NCBI GenBank assembly: GCA_029880245.1
Contig: JAOUOR010000015.1
Coordinates: 1 to 34,596, forward strand
Reading direction: 5' to 3'
Length of the DNA stretch: 34,596 nt
DNA from: Alphaproteobacteria bacterium
GTDB lineage: Bacteria; Pseudomonadota; Alphaproteobacteria; Micavibrionales; Micavibrionaceae
Shown: positions 24,437 through 32,121 of the stretch, one piece after another
How the letters are laid out: the number at the start of each line of letters is the position of its first letter
Position numbering within the stretch: position 1 is the stretch's first letter
The notes under the pieces: generated by a model
Told to the model about the DNA's origin: nothing
What the model saw: the letters and a program-made list of their open reading frames with translations, nothing else
Database searches by the model: none
Position numbers and translations under genes: made by a program

Positions 24437-25759
24437 TTACCAGCAAATACCAGTATAAGATTCTCTCTTCTCGAGAGTTTCATCATTTAAGCGCACTAGA
24501 TCAATGACTGCAAGGTTATCATTAGCCTTATTATTAATAATTGTCGCAAAATCCTTATTACCGTTACCAATAACAACGAGATCACTTACAGCCAAAAGAT
24601 CCTCTGCATTCTCGGTCAGGCATTTTGAAATATGCGGTATACCTTCGCGGATATATTTCTGGTTAGCACCTTCCATATTAGCTGCCTCAAAAACACATGG
24701 GTCATAAACCGTAAGCTCGTAACCATCTTTAAGAAGGAGATCGGCCAAAGTCACAAGCGGACTTTCACGAAGGTCATCAGTACCGGCTTTGAAGCTCAAG
24801 CCCATCATACCGATTTTCTTCTTGCCGGACTTGTCGATCATAGACTTCGCGCGGCGCACCTGCTCGTCATTGGCTTCAAGAAGCGCATCAAAAATAGGTG
24901 TCTGGATATCCTTGTCCTTACCTTTTGCGCGAATTGCACGAACGTCCTTGGGCAAACATGACCCACCAAAAGCAAAACCGGGCTTCAGATAAGCTTTGGA
25001 GATATTCAGCTTTGTATCAAGGAAGAAAATATCCATGACTTTGTGACTGTCCACACCTAGTTCCTTCAGGATATTACCAAGCTCATTGGCAAAACCGACT
25101 TTCATGGCGTGCCATGCGTTATCCGCATATTTCACACCTTCGGAAACTTCAACGTCACAAACAACCAGATCAGCTTCAATGCCTTTATAAACATCTTTCA
25201 TCATCTGGGCTGTTTTCTCATCCTTGGCACCAATAACAATTTTTGGTGGATTGAAGTAATCGTAAATCGCTGTACTTTCGCGCAGGAATTCAGGGTTATT
25301 ACCAAAACCAAAGCCTTCACCGGCTTTTTTGCCAGAGGATTTCTCCAAAGCTGGAATAGCGATATCGCGGGCCGTACCTGGAACAACTGTTGAGCGAAGA
25401 ACCACAGAGTGAAACTCCTCTTTATCTTTAATTACTTCTCCGATTTGTGCACAAACCGCTTCAACATAGTCCAGTTTCAATGAACCATCTTCATTACTTG
25501 GCGTACCCACACAAATCAAGGATATATCGGAATTCATAACCGCTTCACGAACATCAAGAGTAGCTTTAAGCCTCCCGTTATCCGCATTGCGTTTGATCAT
25601 TTCAGGAAGGTCCGGCTCGATAATCGGCGAACGTCCTTCTGCAAGACATTTAACTTTAATAGGGTCCATATCAATGGCGATAACATCAAACCCGGATTCC
25701 GCCAGACAAGCACTGGCAACCGCGCCTACATAACCCAAACCGAATACACTAATTCTCAT
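24437..25759 (-). CDS. algD: AlgD, GDP-mannose 6-dehydrogenase
   Basis: A 440-residue cytoplasmic enzyme oxidising GDP-mannose to GDP-mannuronic acid with two NAD, the committed alginate step. The N-terminal Rossmann motif is MRISVFGLGYVGAV, followed by VGTPSNEDGSL and LRSTVVPGT. The catalytic Cys is in FGGSCLPKD and falls at residue 268, identical in number to Pseudomonas AlgD. The C-terminal UDP-binding-type domain has GLSFKAGTDDLRESP. A GTG codon lies immediately before, but the ATG at 25759 gives the family's usual start, with GGGAG upstream. Of all UDP/GDP-sugar dehydrogenases the AlgD identity is favoured because alg8 is the next gene. Confidence 0.95.
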   Translation of the reverse strand: MRISVFGLGYVGAVASACLAESGFDVIAIDMDPIKVKCLAEGRSPIIEPDLPEMIKRNADNGRLKATLDVREAVMNSDISLICVGTPSNEDGSLKLDYVEAVCAQIGEVIKDKEEFHSVVLRSTVVPGTARDIAIPALEKSSGKKAGEGFGFGNNPEFLRESTAIYDYFNPPKIVIGAKDEKTAQMMKDVYKGIEADLVVCDVEVSEGVKYADNAWHAMKVGFANELGNILKELGVDSHKVMDIFFLDTKLNISKAYLKPGFAFGGSCLPKDVRAIRAKGKDKDIQTPIFDALLEANDEQVRRAKSMIDKSGKKKIGMMGLSFKAGTDDLRESPLVTLADLLLKDGYELTVYDPCVFEAANMEGANQKYIREGIPHISKCLTENAEDLLAVSDLVVIGNGNKDFATIINNKANDNLAVIDLVRLNDETLEKRESYTGICW

Positions 25760-25939
25760 CACATTTTCTCCCGTTTCTCACTTGTGAAATTTTATTACAA
25801 AAAATTTTGCGCCTTCTTCTACAGATTTATTACGAAAAATACAAGGAAATAACGCACTTAATTCACTTTTTAAGTACTCCGTATTGATATATAAGTCTGC
25901 GAGAGATGAAAACATTATTACAAAGAGTATCAACAAAAC
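25760..25939. promoter_or_regulatory. Divergent intergenic region between algD and algL
   Basis: This 180-base AT-rich spacer holds the promoters of algD (minus) and algL (plus). On the minus strand GTGCGT (25852-25857), a 19-base spacer and TAATAA (25827-25832) make a weak sigma70-like pair, related to the TTGCGT boxes before algF and the RTX gene. A GGGAG ribosome binding site precedes algD. For algL no convincing ribosome binding site or promoter boxes stand out. Confidence 0.4.
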
Positions 25940-27064
25940 ATGTATTTTAATCTTAGAAAACGCTTATTTTGGGTCTTGCCGTGTCTCCTTCTTTTAATCT
26001 CTTGCGATTCAGAAGAAACACATCAAAAAACAAAGGGTCTACAACCCCCTTTTGACTTATCTGACATTCAAGATCGTGTAGAAAAACCTTTCACTGCAAA
26101 TTTCAAATGTAAGGAAACACCTGAGCCAATCCATGATCTCCATTTCAATTCCATGTACAGCAAGGCTTCCAAGAACTCTTCCGAGGTTGATCAGGAGGCC
26201 TACGCAAAATATCTAAGAGATACAGAAAATATCAAAATTCTTGAAAGCCAGCTTACAGTGATGGGTAACCGTTACCTGATGTCATGGCCGCATCGCATCG
26301 AAATAGCGCAGTGCATGCTCAACTGGATGGATGACTGGGCAATAGCAGATGGGTTTATGGGTGAAGCCAACCATATGGGGGAATTTGTCCGCAAATGGGC
26401 CTTGGCCTCCATCTCTTTGGCATTTTTACAAATTCGCAGCGAAGAAAATTTGGATGAAGATCAAAAAATACGTGTTAAAGACTGGATTCACCGCCTAACC
26501 GCTCAGGTCATAGCAGATTTCAGCCGCAAACCCGAGATTAACTCCCGTAATAACAATCACATGTATTGGGCAGTCTGGGGCGTAGCAAATGGCGCAGTTG
26601 TCAACAATGATCAGGAACAATTTAACTGGGCCATGAAGCAAGCTAAAAGAGCCATATCTCATATTCAGATGGATGGTACATTGCCTACAGAATTAATTCG
26701 AGGCAAAAAGGCCTATAATTATCATCATTATGCTGCCATACCTTTGTTTTATCTTGCACAAATCGCGCAAGCTAATGGTATCAATCTTTATAAGGAAAAC
26801 GACCATGGACTACAGAGATTGGCCAAACGCCTTTTGCTTAATATCGACGACCAGAGCTATTTCCAAACCCTTACAGGTAAAAAACAAGATTTAACGCGCA
26901 CCATTACTTACTCTAATCTTGTCTGGCTTGTGCCTTACTATAAGGAATATAAAGATCCCGATGCATTAAAACTGCTCAGACAATTTCACCCCGTACGCCA
27001 CAGCCGGGTTGGCGGAAATGCAGTTTTTCTCTATGGCAAGACAAAATCGTATGAAAATGACTAG
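25940..27064 (+). CDS. algL: AlgL, periplasmic alginate lyase (PL5), predicted lipoprotein
   Basis: A 374-residue alpha/alpha-toroid lyase of family PL5 that cleaves mannuronate-rich chains by beta-elimination. It clears misrouted alginate from the periplasm. The catalytic set is present: Asn206-His207 in RNNNHMYWAVWG, Arg254 in ELIRGKKA and Tyr261 in YNYHHY. The spacing (His to Arg 47, Arg to Tyr 7) equals that of the Sphingomonas A1-III lyase. The N-terminus LLLLISC looks like a lipobox with Cys22, so the enzyme is probably membrane-tethered, unlike the soluble Pseudomonas protein. It is the only plus-strand gene of the alginate cluster, divergent from algD and meeting a small unknown gene tail to tail. 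Confidence 0.93.
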   Translation: MYFNLRKRLFWVLPCLLLLISCDSEETHQKTKGLQPPFDLSDIQDRVEKPFTANFKCKETPEPIHDLHFNSMYSKASKNSSEVDQEAYAKYLRDTENIKILESQLTVMGNRYLMSWPHRIEIAQCMLNWMDDWAIADGFMGEANHMGEFVRKWALASISLAFLQIRSEENLDEDQKIRVKDWIHRLTAQVIADFSRKPEINSRNNNHMYWAVWGVANGAVVNNDQEQFNWAMKQAKRAISHIQMDGTLPTELIRGKKAYNYHHYAAIPLFYLAQIAQANGINLYKENDHGLQRLAKRLLLNIDDQSYFQTLTGKKQDLTRTITYSNLVWLVPYYKEYKDPDALKLLRQFHPVRHSRVGGNAVFLYGKTKSYEND

Positions 27065-27070
27065 AGAAAA

Positions 27071-27544
27071 TTAGCTAATATCTGGTCTATCTATACAAGC
27101 ATACCCTTTATCTTTAACTTCTTCACATCCATCAAAGATTTTATTTTTAGATACGACTTTATAACTTCCGCCTTCTTTCCTTACATAAAAATCCATATTT
27201 AATTTAGATTTAAGCTCATTTGCAAGATCTTGGGATGCCTTTTTATCTGTTGAAGATGAAACCTGAATATGAATGGGCGCATGCTCATTATTTGTTCGTT
27301 CTATCTTAACAGGTTTTTGAGAGCCCGCCGCAATCAAATTCGTCGTGGCTTGCGCACTATTATCAATTCCCTCTTTGATATCTTCACTAATTTTAAGGTG
27401 ATTTTCTACTGTAGTCGCAGTAGCAACCATTCCTATGATAGCGAATCCAGCTCTCCCTTTTTCATAGAGCGATTTACCAACCGAACTAGCTCCATCTACT
27501 AATTTATTCAAAACATTTTTTAATTTATCCAAAACATTTTTCAT
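27071..27544 (-). CDS. Hypothetical 157-residue protein, weakly SPOR-like C-terminus
   Basis: Not recognised as a known family. Residues 1-30 are amphipathic and Lys-rich (repeated KNVLDKLK-type heptads), then comes a weak hydrophobic stretch near 32-46 (AGFAIIGMVATATTV). The last 70 residues read IHIQVSSSTDKKASQDLANE with LNMDFYVRKEGGSYKVVSKN and two Cys near the end. The strand-helix-strand pattern is reminiscent of SPOR peptidoglycan-binding domains, but the match is weak. Its stop is 6 bases from the algL stop, on the opposite strand, with 116 bases to the AlgX-like gene upstream. Codon use looks like that of its neighbours. Confidence 0.6.
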   Translation of the reverse strand: MKNVLDKLKNVLNKLVDGASSVGKSLYEKGRAGFAIIGMVATATTVENHLKISEDIKEGIDNSAQATTNLIAAGSQKPVKIERTNNEHAPIHIQVSSSTDKKASQDLANELKSKLNMDFYVRKEGGSYKVVSKNKIFDGCEEVKDKGYACIDRPDIS

Positions 27545-27660
27545 ATTTCAAACCTCATATATAAATTTCTCTGATATGTATATATAACTATTTTACAGAA
27601 AACACAAACAAAGTAGAATAAAGCCCTCAAATCAAGGCATACCTCCAAGCCTGCCTAGGG

Positions 27661-29310
27661 TTATTCCCTTGAAAGAACATCTTCGGGCAAGCTACACAGC
27701 TTAGCCGTTACATTTACGCCTTCAAAATTCTGCTTGCTGTTATTAACGGCAACCGAGTACAGAAAAGATTCATCGTCTTCCCCCGTCAAAAGAAAAAACA
27801 AGTGATCCTCTTTCCCTTCATGCGGAGATTCAAACTTAACCAGTTTTGTCTTACGATCCGTCGTTTTGATAGAAATAGAAATATCCTTCTTAAGCGGACG
27901 GTCAAATTTCAATTCCAGATAGACATGATCAGTTCTGATTTTTTGCTTTTCGATCTCACTGACAACTCTAATGCGTTTTCCTGTGATCGGTTCAGGCCCA
28001 AAAGTAAGAATAGGCTCCTCACAGGGCCCAAGAGCCGCAGGGATTGCCCGCCTTAATGCCATTTCCATCCCGGAACCACCAAGATTATAATAGCTAGGCA
28101 ATTCCCAGACTAAAAAAGCCGGCTTTTGCTTTTTATAAGTATCCGATTCCAAATAGCCAATAACGGAATCGTCCATTCCCCCGCCTGTCAGTGCTACATT
28201 ATACACATCAAGAGACAAGTCTTCCTTCAAAAAACCATCAAAATTGGAATTAAACTCCCCTCTTTTGCTATTACTGGTCCCAATAAGCACAATAGGAGGG
28301 TTAGACTCCCCGAACAAATCCCCTACTTCTTTGGTGGTTTCATAGACATAATCACGCTCAGGATAAGGTACAAAACCACAGATATCACGGATAACCTTAC
28401 CGTAAAGCCCGTCATATACTTTTCCTCCCTTCCTGACAGTCGTAAATTTTTCTTTGGGCAAATCTTTCCATTGATCCGTTTCTTTTATAATAGCTGAAAC
28501 AGATTGAGCCATAGCTCTCGCACCTTCTGTACTCCAATGATGATCCGCCCAATTGAAATATTTATACCCATCTTCAGAATAAGATATCGATGTCAGATTA
28601 ACCCCTTTATTTTGAAAAGCTTCGAGAAGCCCATAAAACTGGCTCTTTAGCTCATCGACATCAAAATCTTCAATGTGTTTATTCCCTGATATTATTTTAT
28701 CTGAAGCCAATACGGAACGCGGCGGCAAATAGGCAATCACCAATTCCGTCCCCTTTAAACGCAATGATTCTGCAAATATGCGATATAATTCAGCCTTATT
28801 TTCACGGTATTTATAAACCGGATAAAAATCCTGCTGTGTACGAAAAATCCAATGGTCTTTGCCCGGCACCATAAATTTCTGGTTTTCGTTCTTTTTGTAG
28901 GATTCTTCCTCCAATAAAGCCATGCAACTTTGTGAATCACCATACGGCCCGTTCAGATCAAATATATCAATCTCATCTTTACTTGGTTTAATTGGCTCGG
29001 GCTCCCATGAAGGCTCCGCAATATAGCCCTGTTTCTTTTGCGCTTTTATCCGTTCCCTTTGAAGACGTTTCTCTTCAGCCTTCTTTTCACGTTGTATTTG
29101 TTCCTTAGATTTTACCTGTACTTTAGGTTTCGAGGCCTTAACCTGCTTAGTTTTATCCTTACGCACTGTTTTTTCTGTAGACTCAACGTCACCCCTGAGC
29201 TTTGATAGATCAATGATGCCACGATCCAGTGCAACATATATTCCAACGCTGCAAACCAGCATTATGATTATGAACAAAAGAACTGTTCTCATAAGGTTCC
29301 TCTTAATCAA
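27661..29310 (-). CDS. AlgX/AlgJ-family SGNH acetyltransferase, membrane-anchored paralogue
   Basis: A 549-residue protein with an N-terminal membrane helix (VLLFIIIMLVCSVGIYVAL, residues 10-28) and a long charged Lys/Gln-rich segment (45-110, likely coiled coil). A periplasmic AlgX-type SGNH domain follows, with Asp256-His258 in ADHHWS and nucleophile Ser346 in IGTSNSKRG. A C-terminal beta domain from about 430 carries ITIDISQ-like strands and ends near a conserved AKLC motif. The same C-terminal arrangement is seen in the protein at 32097-33701, which suggests the two arose by duplication. The expected role is transfer of acetyl groups to mannuronate residues at the export complex. The uncleaved anchor and coiled coil are unlike Pseudomonas AlgX, which is a soluble periplasmic protein. 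Confidence 0.85.
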   Translation of the reverse strand: MIKRNLMRTVLLFIIIMLVCSVGIYVALDRGIIDLSKLRGDVESTEKTVRKDKTKQVKASKPKVQVKSKEQIQREKKAEEKRLQRERIKAQKKQGYIAEPSWEPEPIKPSKDEIDIFDLNGPYGDSQSCMALLEEESYKKNENQKFMVPGKDHWIFRTQQDFYPVYKYRENKAELYRIFAESLRLKGTELVIAYLPPRSVLASDKIISGNKHIEDFDVDELKSQFYGLLEAFQNKGVNLTSISYSEDGYKYFNWADHHWSTEGARAMAQSVSAIIKETDQWKDLPKEKFTTVRKGGKVYDGLYGKVIRDICGFVPYPERDYVYETTKEVGDLFGESNPPIVLIGTSNSKRGEFNSNFDGFLKEDLSLDVYNVALTGGGMDDSVIGYLESDTYKKQKPAFLVWELPSYYNLGGSGMEMALRRAIPAALGPCEEPILTFGPEPITGKRIRVVSEIEKQKIRTDHVYLELKFDRPLKKDISISIKTTDRKTKLVKFESPHEGKEDHLFFLLTGEDDESFLYSVAVNNSKQNFEGVNVTAKLCSLPEDVLSRE

Positions 29311-29354
29311 TTGATTTCTTAAACTAATATTTTTTCAGACCACTTAAAGTGTCT

Positions 29355-30434
29355 CTACTTTTCTTTTTGTGATTGATCCACAACCACATAACGCTCCGGA
29401 ATTTCCCAGATCACAATCGAAGGCATAGAATTCTTCCATGCATTACCACCTAAATAGGTTTTCATCACAGCAAATGGCCCTAGCCCCTCATCCGCCGCAT
29501 TAAAAACATCAACCTGTAGCCTGCCTTTCAAAAACTCTGCAAAATGCCATTTGGAATTGGCACTATAACTTGTTCCCACAAGAGTCACGGGCGGAACATC
29601 ATCCCCGAATAAATCAAGAGATTCTGAAACCTCAGCCCCGTCTTCCGCGTGCACTTCTTCTGTTTTATAAACAGATAGATGATCCGGCCTAATTACCTCA
29701 TCGCTGACCCCCGGCAAATAACGAAGTAAATCACCCTCATGCTCTATATTTTGAGTATGTTCAGTAACGTAAGACTTTTTTACAATTTCACCTGAAAGAT
29801 TAAAATCTTTTGCCACAAGTTCCGCAGCAAAACCTGCGCCTTCCGGCGTCCAGTGCGTATCACTTTTAAGAAAAAGCGTATCTTTATTCTTATGGCTTTT
29901 GATGCCATCCAGCAAACCGGTTACCGTAATCTCATTGCTCTTCATAAAAGAAAGGACATCAGAATAAACATCCTTCCGGCACTGCGTGATTTTGTTGCGG
30001 CCAAGATGCTCTTCATAAACACGAGCCTTTGCTGGCACAAGCACAACATGAAGTTTTGCACCTCTGCCTTCAATCATATTTTTAACTTGAGCAACATAAT
30101 CCAAATTCTCGGCCATATGTTGTAAGGAAGACGGAAGACAGGAAAACTCCTCATCCGTGAACAACCACCCATTTTCACCAACAACAACACCTTTACGCCC
30201 CTGTCCAAACAGAAGATACTGGATTTTCCCCCATAAATTCCGGCTAGGCTCAAAAACCGGCAATGATTCATTTAAGGATTTTTCAAAATCAGGTGTCCAC
30301 GTACCAACCATAATAGATTCACGTGTTGGGTTTTCGACATTTTCCCAACCTTTAGGCATATAGAAAACTGCCATCCCAAAAGATAATGCCAGAAATACTA
30401 TAAACAAAAATCCACTCAGCTTAATATTCTGCAT
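29355..30434 (-). CDS. algJ: AlgJ, periplasmic alginate O-acetylation protein
   Basis: A 359-residue protein with an N-terminal signal anchor (residues 7-26) and an SGNH-type domain. The catalytic pair is Asp192-His194 in KSDTHWTPEG and the nucleophile is Ser289 in VGTSYSAN. These positions nearly coincide with those of Pseudomonas AlgJ (190, 192, 288). ENGWLFTDEEF near residue 87 is another family element. AlgJ works with AlgI and AlgF to acetylate nascent alginate in the periplasm. It lies between algG (7 bases upstream) and the anchored AlgX-like gene (44 bases downstream), all on one strand. AlgI itself is encoded about 10 kb away in the window, not adjacent as in Pseudomonas. Confidence 0.9.
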   Translation of the reverse strand: MQNIKLSGFLFIVFLALSFGMAVFYMPKGWENVENPTRESIMVGTWTPDFEKSLNESLPVFEPSRNLWGKIQYLLFGQGRKGVVVGENGWLFTDEEFSCLPSSLQHMAENLDYVAQVKNMIEGRGAKLHVVLVPAKARVYEEHLGRNKITQCRKDVYSDVLSFMKSNEITVTGLLDGIKSHKNKDTLFLKSDTHWTPEGAGFAAELVAKDFNLSGEIVKKSYVTEHTQNIEHEGDLLRYLPGVSDEVIRPDHLSVYKTEEVHAEDGAEVSESLDLFGDDVPPVTLVGTSYSANSKWHFAEFLKGRLQVDVFNAADEGLGPFAVMKTYLGGNAWKNSMPSIVIWEIPERYVVVDQSQKEK

Positions 30435-30441
30435 TCTTAAC

Positions 30442-32121
30442 TCAATTATATTCTTCTTCGTCTATATTAGACTCTTCAGCACCGTGATGATCCTTCTTCA
30501 CAGGCGGTTTTGCGTCTGGAAACCATGAGCTTTGTATTTTGATCATCACATCTTCTTTTTCCAGATTCTCCAATAACATGTCCTTATCATAATCGAAATA
30601 ATTCGGAAGTATATGTGTTCCAGCCCAAAGCTTAATATTAGACAATCCCAAAAGTTCTGCATTTGTGATTTTAAAGGCTGCAGCTCCACTTGTTCTGATC
30701 TTGGCACCTCGAACAGTTACACCAGCCTTTTGAGTATAGGGATCAAAATCAAGATCACGGGTTTCATGCCCATCAATATTAGCGGTATAAACCTCGACTG
30801 AAGTTCCGCCATTGCCGTATATCTCGTCATTATACATGTGAATATCCCAGCTATTCCGGATACGAAGACCGTTCTTTTTGTTGTAACGAAAAACATTACC
30901 CCAAGTGATATTATCCTCGCTTTCAAAAAACGTCAGGCCATCTTGCTCGTTATATTCTGCTATATTATTCGCAATCACATTATTGACACTCGTCCGGTCA
31001 ATCATAAAGCCAGAGCCTTTATTATGGTGGGAGTGGTTATCAAAGATCCACCCGTCATTGACCTCACGCGATATAATAATGCCGTGCTTTTTCTTTGTGC
31101 CATAAGCCTCGTTTTTGGCAATAATCAAACGCCTTGAACGGTCATGCGGGTCAATACCATATACGATATTGTCAATATAAGTATTACCTATGATTGCAAC
31201 ATCCTCGGCTTCATATGAATAAAACCCGTAATAGAAATCATAAAATCTGTTATTCAGCACCCAGCCCGTTGCCTCAGGCACATCAGGATCAACTTTCTGA
31301 CATGGCGTACAAGCCGAATAGCTAAGCCCGTAAGACTTCCCTCCGGAATATCCCATAGAATAGAAATCACTCTCAACTAAATAAAGACCGCCGCCGCCCC
31401 ACGTTGCAATAAAGGGACGATATTTATATTTCTCGGTTTTATAATGCTCGAGGTCAAACCATGCTTGATCATTCTTTTCTTCATCCCAACCATAAACTTT
31501 AGTCCGCAGAATATATAGATCGCCCGCATTCACCAAAAATGCGTTACTCTGCGCTGAAATCTTCAAAGCATTCACATCAATACCGGATATAGTAAGAGAT
31601 GCCCCCCTTAAAACCAAAAGAGGCATACGCAAAATATAATCATCGCCTTGTTTTTCTATGATTTTGCTTTCTGGATCATTTGTGTGAACAGCCTTATAAA
31701 GTGTTTTCCAATCATAATGCCCTGATTTTATAACAAGAGCACGAGGGCTAATTTGGCGCTGAATCAGACGAAGTTTTTGCGGGGCTTTCTTTTCAAGGAA
31801 TTTTTTGAACTCTGGATAATATTTCATTTTATCAATATAAACACGTCCAGTCTGAACCTTGGGGACACGCTTTAGTAGATTTTCATATGTAAACCCACTA
31901 ATATCCGGTAGATACGGTTTTTCAATAGGCTCATTCCATTTTACAATCTCAACTTGTAACCTTTCCTTGCTAAGAACCTCACCACCCGGCAAATAATTTC
32001 TTAAATTCCAGTACAAAACGGCCAAACACAGCACCCCGACAACGACGATCTTCACGCCATTCTCAGCCATAATACCCTGCTTTTTAGCGGGTTGGTCTAT
32101 ATACCGTCTTTCCTTTTGCAT
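30442..32121 (-). CDS. algG: AlgG, periplasmic mannuronan C5-epimerase
   Basis: A 559-residue protein with an N-terminal membrane anchor (VKIVVVGVLCLAVLYWNL, about 23-40) and a C-terminal right-handed beta-helix. The AlgG hallmark DPHD is present in YGIDPHDRS with His326 the presumed catalytic base. Helix rungs such as IIISREVNDGWIFDNHSHHN and NIAEYNEQDGLTFFESEDN follow. It converts mannuronate to guluronate during passage through the periplasm and is part of the export complex. The start at 32121 overlaps the upstream AlgX-like gene by 25 bases. An alternative ATG at 32070 (MAENGVKI) with GCAGGG before it is also plausible. The C-terminus has an acidic tail (EESNIDEEEY) absent from the Pseudomonas protein as I recall it. 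Confidence 0.94.
   Translation of the reverse strand: MQKERRYIDQPAKKQGIMAENGVKIVVVGVLCLAVLYWNLRNYLPGGEVLSKERLQVEIVKWNEPIEKPYLPDISGFTYENLLKRVPKVQTGRVYIDKMKYYPEFKKFLEKKAPQKLRLIQRQISPRALVIKSGHYDWKTLYKAVHTNDPESKIIEKQGDDYILRMPLLVLRGASLTISGIDVNALKISAQSNAFLVNAGDLYILRTKVYGWDEEKNDQAWFDLEHYKTEKYKYRPFIATWGGGGLYLVESDFYSMGYSGGKSYGLSYSACTPCQKVDPDVPEATGWVLNNRFYDFYYGFYSYEAEDVAIIGNTYIDNIVYGIDPHDRSRRLIIAKNEAYGTKKKHGIIISREVNDGWIFDNHSHHNKGSGFMIDRTSVNNVIANNIAEYNEQDGLTFFESEDNITWGNVFRYNKKNGLRIRNSWDIHMYNDEIYGNGGTSVEVYTANIDGHETRDLDFDPYTQKAGVTVRGAKIRTSGAAAFKITNAELLGLSNIKLWAGTHILPNYFDYDKDMLLENLEKEDVMIKIQSSWFPDAKPPVKKDHHGAEESNIDEEEYN

Noticed and set aside
24388-24486. N-terminal extension of alg8
   Set aside because: It overlaps algD by about 50 bases and adds a His-rich leader not expected in Alg8. 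The ATG at 24387 has a strong ribosome binding site.
26985-27030. RHSRVGGN near the AlgL C-terminus, resembling a translated dispersed palindromic repeat
   Set aside because: Only one copy is in the window, with no inverted partner. A Gly-Gly near the end fits a normal AlgL tail as far as I can judge.
27603-27665. Possible terminator after the anchored AlgX-like gene (AGGCA/TGCCT)
   Set aside because: The stem is only five bases with a long loop and no T-run.
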